DNA from: Archaeoglobaceae archaeon
GTDB taxonomy: Archaea; Halobacteriota; Archaeoglobi; Archaeoglobales; Archaeoglobaceae
Length of the DNA stretch: 64,000 nt
Assembly (NCBI GenBank): GCA_015520485.1
Contig: WAPX01000059.1
Coordinates: 1 to 64,000, forward strand
Direction of reading: 5' to 3'
This document shows positions 1 to 8,152 of the stretch, piece after piece. The notes below the pieces were generated by a model. It ran no database searches. It worked only from the letters and a program-made list of their open reading frames with translations, and was not told the origin of the DNA. Numbering within the stretch: the stretch's first letter is position 1; the number at the start of each line of letters is the position of its first letter. Both the position numbers and the translations under genes were made by a program.

Positions 1-27
1 AAACGTCCTGATCTTCATGACACCCAT
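1..27 (-). CDS. Possible start of a gene running off the left edge
   Basis: Read on the minus strand, an ATG at 27 is preceded by GGTGGTGGG (complement of 31-39), a good Shine-Dalgarno site, and nine codons (MGVMKIRTF) stay open to the edge. An AT-rich TATA-like stretch lies near 62-72. Too little is visible to name it. It follows the hydA terminator region on the same strand, so it could be a separately transcribed downstream gene. Confidence 0.4.
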
Positions 28-104
28 ATTCCCACCACCAAGTATTACCTTTAGAAGTACTGAATATAAAATTTTCTTACTAATTGCTACATGATTAATT
101 GCTA

Positions 105-124
105 AGAAATAAAAATAATAAAAG
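105..124 (-). terminator. T-rich terminator after the hydrogenase operon
   Basis: On the minus strand, 12 bases after the hydA stop, the transcript would run through CTTTTATTATTTTTATTTC. U-rich tracts without a strong hairpin are the usual intrinsic terminators of archaea. The assignment rests on composition and position only. Confidence 0.45.
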
Positions 125-135
125 ATATCGAAAAA

Positions 136-2037
136 TTATGAATTAGTCTTCAATTCTTTGGATCTATCCACATACTTCGTGTGAAGAAGTTCGTGGGACT
201 TCTCACTGATTGGATGTTCAAAGAATTCTTTATACATCTGCTGGATTTCTGGGTTCTCGTGGGATTTCCTGAGCGGTAGCTGCCTGTCGTGAGCGGTCAG
301 AGCGTCTACTCTCGCCTTGATCCTCTCAAAGTTCGTTGGTAACGGCTGTCCACCGCCTCCAATACATCCACCGGGACACGCCATGAACTCGATAAAGTGG
401 AACTTTGCAAACTCTCCTCCGTTTCTGATGGACTCACAAACCTTCCTCGCATTTCCAAGACCGTGTGCAACTGCCACGTTTATTTCCTTGCCATTGAGCT
501 TTATCGTGGCGACCTTTATGCCATCCAGCGTTTCGAGTTCCTCCCACTCGAGCTTCTGTAACGTTTTACCGGTAATCAACTCATACGCAGTTCTCAGGGC
601 GGCTTCCATAACTCCACCGGTTCTTCCGAATATGGCAGCTGCTCCGGTGTACTTTCCAAGCAACGTGTCTGGCCCCTCGTCTGGTAGTTTGGTTATGTCT
701 ATTCCCGCCATTCTGAGCAGCTTTGCGAATTCTCTCGTTGTGATCACAATGTCCACGTCGGGGAACTTCGGCGTATCCTCCGGAATGTGTCCGTTCTCTT
801 TCAACCACTCCCAGGCACTGCACATTTCCTCTCTCGCTCTCTCAAATTTCTTGGCTGTACACGGCATTATCGAGACGACGACTACCTTTCTCGGGTCAAT
901 TCCGAGCTTTAACGCTGCATAGGTCTTGGCAGTTGGGCCAAACATCTGCTGTGGGGATTTACAGCTCGATATGTTCGGAATCAGGTCGGGGAAGAACGTT
1001 TCACAGAACTTGATCCACCCCGGACTGCAGGAAGTGAACTGGGGCAATGTGTCCGAGACTTTTTCGAGAATTTCGTCCCTTATCTCTATTCCCTTGACGT
1101 CCTCTTTGCTTATGATTCCCGCCTTAATCAGCCTGTAGATAAACTCCGTCCCTTCTTCCATTATAGTTTCATCTGCTCCGAAGTTCGTATCCCAGATCCT
1201 GTCAAACCCCAGTCTTCTCAGAGCGGCGTATACCTTGCCCACGACAATTTCACCCGGTGGCAGTCCAAATTCCTCTCCAATGCTTACTCTGATGGATGGA
1301 GCAAACTGGACAACCACATACTTCTCCGGATCTTTCAGAGCTTCCCAGACTTTCATTGTGTTGTCGACTTCTCTCATCGCTCCAAGAGGTCTCGAATACG
1401 GGCAGAGTTCGCAGCCGTAGAATTTCTTGAAAATCTTAACCTCTTCAGTCTCAAGTCCCATCGGACAGGCGTGTATGCACTGCCCGCACCTCGTGCACCT
1501 CGCTTCGTCAATCTGGATTATACCTCTCTCCTCGTCAAAGCTCAGAGCTTCCACAGTCTGAACGGACTTGCACGTTTCGATACAGTTCTTGCACCTTATG
1601 CAGAGCTGGGGGTCGTACAGTATCGATGGCTCAGAAACCCAGCCCTCAGAGGTGCTTTTCTTTCTTTCTTCCAGAGAGATAAACCCTGCGTTCTCCGCTT
1701 CGACAGCAACGAATTCTTGCAGAAGCCTTACGAGATAACACTCCTCTTTTTCTTTTAACCAGTTGAGTCTTTCGGTAAGTTTTTCTTCAATCTGTTTTGA
1801 TTTTGTATTTATAACCATTCCGTCTTTAACCTTCAGCTGTTTCAGGGTCTTGGGATTTACGATGTTTCCGTCAACTTCGGCTATGTTGAGCAGTGGGCAA
1901 TCCTCGTTTCTTATGAACTCGAGCTGTGGAACTTCGAATGGTCTCCAGAAGCCTATTCCCTCACTTTTCATCATGTCGTAAACAGTTGCCCCTTCTTCAG
2001 CCTCAATCTCCTTTCCATCAAAAACGACTTTAACCAT
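136..2037 (-). CDS. hydA: [FeFe]-hydrogenase catalytic subunit (HydA-like)
   Basis: Catalyses reversible H2 oxidation at an H-cluster. All three H-cluster signatures are present: L1 TSCSPGW (residues 335-341), L2 MPCTAKKFE (391-399) and L3 FMACPGGCIGGGGQP (551-565). Two ferredoxin-type [4Fe-4S] motifs precede them (C146/149/152/156 and C181/184/187/191), then an extra CELC (209-212). Residues 1-80 keep a beta-grasp ferredoxin-like pattern but only one Cys (C47), so the N-terminal [2Fe-2S] cluster is gone, as are the His/Cys ligands normally found near residue 100. The second Cys of the common TSCCP is Ser; TSCSP also occurs, as far as I recall, in bacterial multimeric enzymes. Last gene of hdrA-hdrC-hdrB-mvhD-hydA, 4 bases after mvhD, with GGGGTGA upstream of the ATG. 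Function by family is near certain; partnership with Hdr is inferred from the operon. Confidence 0.95.
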   Translation of the reverse strand: MVKVVFDGKEIEAEEGATVYDMMKSEGIGFWRPFEVPQLEFIRNEDCPLLNIAEVDGNIVNPKTLKQLKVKDGMVINTKSKQIEEKLTERLNWLKEKEECYLVRLLQEFVAVEAENAGFISLEERKKSTSEGWVSEPSILYDPQLCIRCKNCIETCKSVQTVEALSFDEERGIIQIDEARCTRCGQCIHACPMGLETEEVKIFKKFYGCELCPYSRPLGAMREVDNTMKVWEALKDPEKYVVVQFAPSIRVSIGEEFGLPPGEIVVGKVYAALRRLGFDRIWDTNFGADETIMEEGTEFIYRLIKAGIISKEDVKGIEIRDEILEKVSDTLPQFTSCSPGWIKFCETFFPDLIPNISSCKSPQQMFGPTAKTYAALKLGIDPRKVVVVSIMPCTAKKFERAREEMCSAWEWLKENGHIPEDTPKFPDVDIVITTREFAKLLRMAGIDITKLPDEGPDTLLGKYTGAAAIFGRTGGVMEAALRTAYELITGKTLQKLEWEELETLDGIKVATIKLNGKEINVAVAHGLGNARKVCESIRNGGEFAKFHFIEFMACPGGCIGGGGQPLPTNFERIKARVDALTAHDRQLPLRKSHENPEIQQMYKEFFEHPISEKSHELLHTKYVDRSKELKTNS

Positions 2038-2041
2038 AAAG

Positions 2042-2464
2042 TCACCCCTTCAGAGGATTTGGTCCCAACTTCCTGATGGTGGCGTCAAATTCCTTCATGA
2101 CCTCCGCAAACTTCAAACCCTCAGAACCGCTTATCCACTCCAGTCTTACTCTCTCGGGCTCGATTCCGAGCTCTGATATGATCTCTTTGAGCCACTCATA
2201 CCTCTTCAGAGCCTTGGAGTTACCGTCCTTGTAGTGACAGTCTCCGGGGTGACACCCACCAATTAGGACTCCATCAGCACCGTTGAACAGAGCTTCAAGA
2301 ACGAACTCTGGCTCAACTCTACCACTGCAAGGAACTCTGACCACCTTCACTGTTGGAGGATAGGAATACCTCAGGCTTCCTGCAAGGTCTGCTGCCTGAT
2401 AGGTACACCAGTTACACGCAATAACTACGATGTTGGGCTCCCACTCTTCGCTTACTTCGCTCAT
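2042..2464 (-). CDS. mvhD: MvhD-type [2Fe-2S] electron-transfer protein
   Basis: A small iron-sulfur protein that in methanogens wires the [NiFe] hydrogenase MvhAG to HdrA. Visible cysteines fit the family: C17 and C20 (ACNWCTYQAADLAG), C46 (VPCSGRV), C71 and C76 (GGCHPGDCHY). At 140 residues it has the usual size. It overlaps the hdrB stop by four bases (ATGA) and is followed at once by hydA. Here no mvhA or mvhG is seen; the [FeFe] subunit takes their place, so this protein probably carries electrons between HydA and HdrA. Family assignment is strong, the rerouted role is inferred. Confidence 0.92.
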   Translation of the reverse strand: MSEVSEEWEPNIVVIACNWCTYQAADLAGSLRYSYPPTVKVVRVPCSGRVEPEFVLEALFNGADGVLIGGCHPGDCHYKDGNSKALKRYEWLKEIISELGIEPERVRLEWISGSEGLKFAEVMKEFDATIRKLGPNPLKG

Positions 2465-3420
2465 CTTTTACCACCCTCCAGAATCCTTTTAATTATCTCG
2501 TCTCTCGGCGTAACGCAGACTCCGGCCACCTGCTGGGGGTCAAAACCCATGCATATTGCGAGAAGCTGGACGTAGTGAAGAACGGGAATTGAGAAGTTTA
2601 TCTTTCCTTCCTTTCTGAGTTTTTCCTGAACGTCATCAAACTGAATCGTGCATGAGCTGCAACCGGCCACTATGAGGTCGGCGTCGAGCTCCTCTTTTAT
2701 GCACTCGAGCTTGTCTTTTGCAAGAGCAAACGATTTCTCAGGATCTGTGCTCCTCAAAGCACCTATTCCACAGCAGTCTATGAGTTTTGTGTAGTAGGGC
2801 GCTTCTGCTCCTAAGGCTTCGCAGAGCTCTCTCAGAACAACAGGATTGAACGGGTCCTTTTCCTTGTCCGGATATACTTCGGAGGGCCACAGGAAGTGAC
2901 ATCCCGGCTGGACGGCTATCGTAAGTCCGTCGAGAGTGTACTTTATAGACTCCCTGATCTTTTCCAGACCTATGTCCTTGTACAGAACCCATGCTACGTG
3001 CCTGCACTTGGCTTTTCCCTCGTATTTCTTTCCTATTTTTGCGAGGATTTCGTTAACACCGTTCATAATTTCGGGATTCTTCAGCATCTTGTGCCTTGCT
3101 TCGTTCAGGCTTGCGTAGCAGGTGTTACAGGCTGTCATAAGGTCAATTCCCTTTTCCTCGCCCAGACAGAGGTTTCTCGCCGCCACAGCGCACCAGCCAA
3201 CATCGTCAATGGACGGCATCGTCCCCCAGGTCGGGCAGCACGACTGACCTGCCAGATCGTCCAGTTCAACACCTAAAGCCGGAAAGATCTTCCTCATCGC
3301 CTGCTCAACATCAGGCCTGTTAAATGTAATGTTGCAACCCAAAAACAATCCAAACTTGAGTTTTTTCTCTTCATTTTCGTTTACGGTTTCAGCCTCCGAA
3401 ACCATAGCTTCCGAAACCAT
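2461..3420 (-). CDS. hdrB: Heterodisulfide reductase subunit B (HdrB)
   Basis: Holds the two CCG domains that bind the non-cubane [4Fe-4S] clusters which cleave disulfides. By my count the motifs are CX31CCX35CXXC (around QSCC and CNTC) and CX41CCX36CXXC (around DCCG and CSSC). The N-terminus has a 15-base tandem duplication giving MVSEAMVSEA before the conserved fold begins at KFGLFLGCN. The GAGGTGG site before 3420 supports the upstream ATG. Archaeoglobales are not known to make CoM-S-S-CoB, so the disulfide substrate is unknown; DsrC (42516-42866) is one candidate. Nine bases after hdrC. Confidence 0.93.
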   Translation of the reverse strand: MVSEAMVSEAETVNENEEKKLKFGLFLGCNITFNRPDVEQAMRKIFPALGVELDDLAGQSCCPTWGTMPSIDDVGWCAVAARNLCLGEEKGIDLMTACNTCYASLNEARHKMLKNPEIMNGVNEILAKIGKKYEGKAKCRHVAWVLYKDIGLEKIRESIKYTLDGLTIAVQPGCHFLWPSEVYPDKEKDPFNPVVLRELCEALGAEAPYYTKLIDCCGIGALRSTDPEKSFALAKDKLECIKEELDADLIVAGCSSCTIQFDDVQEKLRKEGKINFSIPVLHYVQLLAICMGFDPQQVAGVCVTPRDEIIKRILEGGKR

Positions 3421-3429
3421 AAAACCACC

Positions 3430-3996
3430 TCACCCCATGGGTATCAGACCGAGCTCGGCAAGCTTGGTGTTCTTCAAAATCGTTTTGAGCTCCTGAAGAG
3501 CTTTTTCATCAGAATCCGTTGTGGGCGGTTTTTCGGGTAAACCAACTTTTTTCCTCGCTTCTCTGCCAGTCATGTAAACTGCGTGACCGTGCTCGTACAG
3601 ACTCCTCAAGCCTTCAATTGTAAGTGTTGGGAGAGCGAAGTCCTCAACCATGAGCCTTCTCATTGCCAGCATAACTTCAAACGGTGTGACGTTTCTCGGA
3701 CAGATTTCCGTGCATCTGTTGCAGGCTACGCATGCCCAAGGCGTCATGTCGTCCAGAAGCTCTTCTCTCATACCCACAAGTATTGCCTTGATGAGCTTCT
3801 TGTTGTACCACTCGAAGCCAGTTCTTGCGAGAGGGCAGATAGAAGCGCAGGCTCCGCACTGCATGCATGCCATCAGATTTTCCGCTCCGAACTCGATTAT
3901 GAGTTTTGAAACTTTCTCCTCAAACTCCTCTTTTTCTCTTTCCGCTACCTCGGTTAGATTGATAACAGGGGGAACGCCTTCTTCTGCAAGTTCCAT
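3430..3996 (-). CDS. hdrC: Heterodisulfide reductase subunit C (HdrC)
   Basis: An electron-relay subunit between HdrA and HdrB with two [4Fe-4S] clusters. The motifs CMQCGACASICP (near residues 44-55) and CVACNRCTEICP (near 91-102) are both complete. The 188-residue length fits the family. A strong GGAGGTG site precedes the ATG and the gene starts 3 bases after the hdrA stop, so the genes are co-transcribed. The rest of the protein is mostly helical, as expected for an HdrC that docks on HdrB. Confidence 0.93.
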   Translation of the reverse strand: MELAEEGVPPVINLTEVAEREKEEFEEKVSKLIIEFGAENLMACMQCGACASICPLARTGFEWYNKKLIKAILVGMREELLDDMTPWACVACNRCTEICPRNVTPFEVMLAMRRLMVEDFALPTLTIEGLRSLYEHGHAVYMTGREARKKVGLPEKPPTTDSDEKALQELKTILKNTKLAELGLIPMG

Positions 3997-3999
3997 CGA

Positions 4000-6105
4000 T
4001 TACACCTCCACAACCTTTTTAGCAGCAATAGTTCTGATTTGAGCGAGCACCTGTTCGTACGTGAAGCCGTGCAGCGTTATTGCCTTGCTCGGACACGCTG
4101 CAGCGCAAACGCCGCATCCCTTGCAGAGCGTTTCATTTATCTTTGACTTCCTCGCGCCGTTAACCTCCACGAGCGTTATTGCGCCGTAGGGGCAGAGGTT
4201 CTCGCAAATACCGCACCCAATGCACTTCTCCTGATCAACCTCTGAGATGAGCGGTTCGACCTTCATTTTACCCGGAGCGAGCAACGACATGGCTGAAGCT
4301 GCAGCAGCCTTGGCCTGAGCCACGGAGTCCGGAATGTCCTTGGGACCCTGAGCGCAACCGCAGATGAATATACCCTCTGTCATCGTGTCAACGGGATACA
4401 GCTTGGTGTGCCTCTCTTTCAGGAAACCTTCCGCACCAACACTGATGCCGAGTTTTCTCGCCAGTTCTTTCAGGTCCATGTTTGGCTCCATAGCCGTTGC
4501 GAGAACGACTATGTCGGAAATGAGCTCCACAGGCTTGCCAAGTTCGGCATCGTATCCCTTTACGAGCAACCTCTCGTCCGGCAGCCTCTGCACGCCTCCA
4601 ATCTTGCCCTTGATTATCTTGATTCCTAGCTTCCTGCACCTCATGTAGTACTCGTCGAAGTCCTTTCCGGGTGTTCTGACGTCTATGAAGGAGATGTATA
4701 TCTCCAAGTCCGGATACTTCTCCTTCAGCAGCATCGCCTGCTTTAGCATGTACATACAGCAAACCTTGGAACAGTAGGTGTGATACCTCTCGTCTCTCGA
4801 ACCAACGCACGACACAAACGTGATTACGTGTGGTTTTCTCGCCTCAAGTTCGGCTTCTTTACCCTTCTCGATCTTCTTCTTCCATTCAAGGTACTTGGGT
4901 ATGTCAGAAGGAACGATAAGCTTACCCTCAGTCGGGCCAGTAGCAGAAATCAGCCTTTCCATCTGCAGAGCTGTAATGACGTTCGGGCTGTCGGGAGCGT
5001 ACTCCTTGAAGTGCTTCTTGTCCATAACTCTGTAACCGGTAGCAACGACTATAGACCCAACGTTCAGCTCGATAAGCTCACCATTCGGATCTCTCGGCTC
5101 ATCCCTGCTGCAAGCCCCAGTTGGACAGACCTTCTCACACGGAGCCAGAATCGGCTTTCCGTCCTTGGTCTTCCTCGGCTCCTCACCGAACCACCTTCCA
5201 CTACACCTTATGCACGCATCTGGGTCGATTACAGCCTTCTTTGGCACAGCCTGCGGGAAGGCTATGTATATCGCTCCCCTCATGTTCAGTCCCTCGTTGT
5301 ATTCGTCCGGCACTCTCGCCTTTGGTGGACAGACGTTGAGACAAGCACCGCAGCCTGTGCACTTGTTCCAGTCAACGTAAGTCTGCTTCTTTCTGACCTT
5401 TACCTTGAAGTTACCAACCGTTCCATCTACAGACTCCACTTCAGCGTAGGTTATTAGCTCGACGTTGGGGTGGTTGGCAACTTCGACCATCAGCGGTGTA
5501 AGAATACAGGCAGAACAGTCGTTTGTTGGAAAAGTCTTGTCAAGCTTGGCCATGTTTCCTCCGATTGACGGCAACTTCTCGACCAGATAAACCTTAAAGC
5601 CGGCGTTTGCCAAGTCTAAAGCTGCAAAGATTCCCGCTATACCTCCTCCAAGCACCATCACGTCCTTGTTCAGCTCTATGTAACGATCCTCTAAGGGTTC
5701 GAGCAGTCTCGCTTTAGCTACAGCAGCAGCCACAAGCAGCTTAGCTTTTTCCGTGGCTTTCTCCTTCTCATGCCAGTGCGCCCACGAACACTGATCTCTG
5801 ATGTTTGCCATTTCGAAGTAGTACTTGTTCAAACCTGCATCTTCACACGCCTTTCTGAATATTGGCTCGTGGGTTCTCGGTGTACAGGCAGCCACCACGA
5901 CTCTGTTCACAAGCCCTTTTCTGATATCCTCCTTGATTATCTCCTGTCCGGGATCGGAACACATGAAAAGGTAATCTCTTGCCACAACGACATCGGGCAG
6001 TTTTTCTGCGAATTTCCTGACCTCTTCAACGTTTACTGCTCCAGCTATGTTCTCTCCACAATGGCAGATGTATACCCCAATTCTGGGTTTGTTCTCCGCT
6101 GTCAT
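4000..6105 (-). CDS. hdrA: Heterodisulfide reductase subunit A, flavin/iron-sulfur (HdrA)
   Basis: The FAD subunit that, in methanogens, bifurcates electrons from H2 or formate to ferredoxin and a disulfide. Order of elements: N-terminal HdrA domain with GVYICHCG; FAD-binding VMVLGGGIAGIFAALDLANA (about residue 150); an inserted iron-sulfur region with CTGCGACLNVCPP and further Cys; the YCSKVCCMYML segment; and two C-terminal ferredoxin motifs, CIGCGICENLCP and CKGCGVCAAACP. No in-frame TGA, hence no selenocysteine. The start at 6105 is chosen over a GTG or TTG a few codons upstream because GGTTGGTGGG lies 4 bases before this ATG. First gene of the hydrogenase operon and divergent from hydG. 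Confidence 0.94.
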   Translation of the reverse strand: MTAENKPRIGVYICHCGENIAGAVNVEEVRKFAEKLPDVVVARDYLFMCSDPGQEIIKEDIRKGLVNRVVVAACTPRTHEPIFRKACEDAGLNKYYFEMANIRDQCSWAHWHEKEKATEKAKLLVAAAVAKARLLEPLEDRYIELNKDVMVLGGGIAGIFAALDLANAGFKVYLVEKLPSIGGNMAKLDKTFPTNDCSACILTPLMVEVANHPNVELITYAEVESVDGTVGNFKVKVRKKQTYVDWNKCTGCGACLNVCPPKARVPDEYNEGLNMRGAIYIAFPQAVPKKAVIDPDACIRCSGRWFGEEPRKTKDGKPILAPCEKVCPTGACSRDEPRDPNGELIELNVGSIVVATGYRVMDKKHFKEYAPDSPNVITALQMERLISATGPTEGKLIVPSDIPKYLEWKKKIEKGKEAELEARKPHVITFVSCVGSRDERYHTYCSKVCCMYMLKQAMLLKEKYPDLEIYISFIDVRTPGKDFDEYYMRCRKLGIKIIKGKIGGVQRLPDERLLVKGYDAELGKPVELISDIVVLATAMEPNMDLKELARKLGISVGAEGFLKERHTKLYPVDTMTEGIFICGCAQGPKDIPDSVAQAKAAAASAMSLLAPGKMKVEPLISEVDQEKCIGCGICENLCPYGAITLVEVNGARKSKINETLCKGCGVCAAACPSKAITLHGFTYEQVLAQIRTIAAKKVVEV

Positions 6106-6607
6106 GCATCCCACCAACCAGTGCTTATTATCTAAAATACTGTAATGATTACTGCCATCTTTTTAGTTTTGCAATATACTACAAAAATCTTTTGGAGGGG
6201 GTGAAAATGTTCGCCAGAACGATAATCGAACATTAATAATTAGCCAAGCCAATAATTAATAGACTAAAAACAGAAACTGAAAGTATATAAATCTGTTCAG
6301 TAATTCTGTCATTGCGACATATTTGCAGGATAATTAAAAAAACTTGGGAAAAATTGATGATAATAATGAAAATGATAATAAAAGTATTTCCAGATCTTCG
6401 ACAGATAACGTATTTTTCTTAAAACTTATTAACTATCTACCTCAGAATGCTACCTGTAGTTCGAAAAAACAACGTTTTCGCTTATCCAGACTGTATGGAC
6501 AGTTAGGCAGGCACAAATTGTGAGAAAAGTTAATATCGACGTAGCTACAGAAGTTGTTGCTGTAGTTGAGGATACCGGATATTACGTTACTTCTGGTGGT
6601 GGTTTGA
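6106..6607. promoter_or_regulatory. Divergent control region between hdrA and hydG
   Basis: About 500 AT-rich bases separate the hydrogenase operon from the maturation operon. On the plus strand a good TATA box (TATATAAAT, 6284-6292) with a purine-rich BRE-like element would give a leader of about 300 bases before hydG. Minus-strand TATA candidates for hdrA are at 6172-6180 (AGTATATTG) and 6131-6140 (GTATTTTAGA). hydG has a clear GGTGGTGG site before its ATG. No sizeable gene is supported here; only a 9-codon ORF (6207-6236). Shared control of both operons is inferred. Confidence 0.5.
6207..6236 (+). other. Nine-codon ORF with a perfect Shine-Dalgarno site
   Basis: ATG at 6207 follows GGAGGGGGTGAAA, the strongest ribosome site in the intergenic region, and encodes MFARTIIEH then TAA. 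It may be a leader peptide, the start of a deleted gene, or chance. It lies before the TATA box at 6284, so it would belong to a transcript starting further upstream. Confidence 0.3.
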
Positions 6608-8152
6608 ATGAGTACTGCAATTGCCACACCTGTAAGTGTAGAGGACTGGTTTGAAAACTTGCCTAGGAAAATAAGAGAGTGGATGGAAGAGAGAATAAAC
6701 CCGGAAGACGACTACACGAAGTACATGAAGGACGGCAGAGACTTTATAGACGAGCACAAAATCTGGAAAACAATAAAGGAGAACAGGGACGCCACGCCCC
6801 ACAGAGTTAGAATGATTATAGACAAAGCTCTTTCGACCAAGGAATGCTTAGAGCCGGAAGAAGTTGCCACGCTTTTAAACGTTAAAGACGAAGAGCTCTG
6901 GAAGGAAATTTTTGAGGCTGCCGGTGAAGTTAAGAGAGCCGTTTACGACAACAGAATCGTTACGTTTGCACCGCTCTACTGCTCAAACCTCTGCGTTGGT
7001 AACTGTCTGTACTGCGGGTTTAGAAGAGACAACAGAGTCGTAAAGAGGAAAAGGCTTTCGCTTGGAGAAGTCAGGAGAGAAGCTGAAATTTTAGCGGGAA
7101 TGGGTCACAAACGTTTGATAACATCGTACGGCGAACACCCGCTTTCGGATGCTAACTACATTGCAGACACTCTCAAAACGATATATAGCGTCAGGGTTAA
7201 AGCCAAGAAAGGCTGGGGGGAAATAAGAAGGGTAAACGTGAACGCAGCGCCCATGACAATCGAAGAGCTTGAAATGCTCAAAGAGATAGGTATTGGAACG
7301 TTTCAGGTTTTTCAGGAAACGTACCACCACGAAACGTACTACAAGGTCCACCCTTCAGATACGATAAAGGGCAACTACCACTGGAGGCTGTACTGCATGC
7401 ACAGAGCGCTTGAAGCGGGAGTTGATGATGTCGGCATTGGCGTTTTGCTTGGCCTGTACGACTGGAGATTTGAAGTCATGGGACTACTAATGCACTCCAA
7501 GGACTTAGAAGAGCAGTTTGGCGTAGGCCCTCACACTATATCCTTCCCGAGACTAAGACCGGCTGCAAATACACCGTTCGTTCAGGAAGCGAAGTACAGT
7601 GTATCCGATGAAGACTTCAAGAAGTTCATAGCAGTTGTCAGACTTTCCGTACCCTACACGGGCATGATCCTGACGGCAAGAGAGCCAGAGCACATAAGGA
7701 GGGAAGTCATTCCACTGGGCGTAACCCAGACCGATTTCGGCTCGAAAATAGGTATAGGTGCGTACAGCGATAGTTACACGAAACAGGAAGCAGAAAGACA
7801 GCAGTTCCTACTTGGAGACACCAGAGAGCTTGACGAGGGGATAAGATGGCTGGCTGAGATGGGCTACATCGTTTCGTTCTGTACGGCAGGTTACAGATGC
7901 GGAAGGACGGGAACCAAAATCATGAAGCTCCTCAAAACCGGTAAGGAGAAAGTATTCTGCAAGTTGAACGCCGTGCTGACGTACAAGGAGTACCTCGAAG
8001 ACTTTGCGAGCGAGGAGACGAAAAAGGTGGGTGAGCAGATCGTACAGAAAGAGATAGAGGAGATCAAAGAGCTCGTCCCCGAGAGGGTGTTTAAGAAGTT
8101 CTTGGAATACCTGAACAGGATCGAAAATGGGGAAAGAGACCTATACTTCTGA
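6608..8152 (+). CDS. hydG: [FeFe]-hydrogenase maturase HydG, tyrosine-cleaving radical SAM
   Basis: HydG cleaves tyrosine and builds Fe(CO)2(CN) synthons for the H-cluster. The radical SAM motif CX3CX2C is at C129, C133, C136 (CVGNCLYC), and the ETYHHETYYKVHP segment holds the His that in known HydG binds the dangler iron. The C-terminal auxiliary cluster motif, normally CX2CX22C, reads CTAGYRCGRTG: C425 and C451 stand in the usual places, but the middle Cys is Gly428, with a new Cys at 431. The rest of this region (GRTG, NAVLTYKEYLEDFAS) is typical. First gene of a tightly overlapping unit; the next ORF starts 26 bases before its stop. Confidence 0.95.
   Translation: MSTAIATPVSVEDWFENLPRKIREWMEERINPEDDYTKYMKDGRDFIDEHKIWKTIKENRDATPHRVRMIIDKALSTKECLEPEEVATLLNVKDEELWKEIFEAAGEVKRAVYDNRIVTFAPLYCSNLCVGNCLYCGFRRDNRVVKRKRLSLGEVRREAEILAGMGHKRLITSYGEHPLSDANYIADTLKTIYSVRVKAKKGWGEIRRVNVNAAPMTIEELEMLKEIGIGTFQVFQETYHHETYYKVHPSDTIKGNYHWRLYCMHRALEAGVDDVGIGVLLGLYDWRFEVMGLLMHSKDLEEQFGVGPHTISFPRLRPAANTPFVQEAKYSVSDEDFKKFIAVVRLSVPYTGMILTAREPEHIRREVIPLGVTQTDFGSKIGIGAYSDSYTKQEAERQQFLLGDTRELDEGIRWLAEMGYIVSFCTAGYRCGRTGTKIMKLLKTGKEKVFCKLNAVLTYKEYLEDFASEETKKVGEQIVQKEIEEIKELVPERVFKKFLEYLNRIENGERDLYF

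Noticed and set aside
317-922. Long plus-strand open frame opposite hydA
   Set aside because: Antisense shadow of the [FeFe]-hydrogenase; the real protein has all catalytic motifs.
4000-6105. Selenocysteine in HdrA, as in some methanococci
   Set aside because: No in-frame TGA; all cluster cysteines are ordinary codons.
6520-6654. 44-codon GTG ORF (VRKVNIDVATEVVAVVEDTG...) ending inside hydG
   Set aside because: No ribosome site, overlaps the well-supported hydG start in another frame, and the composition looks like chance.
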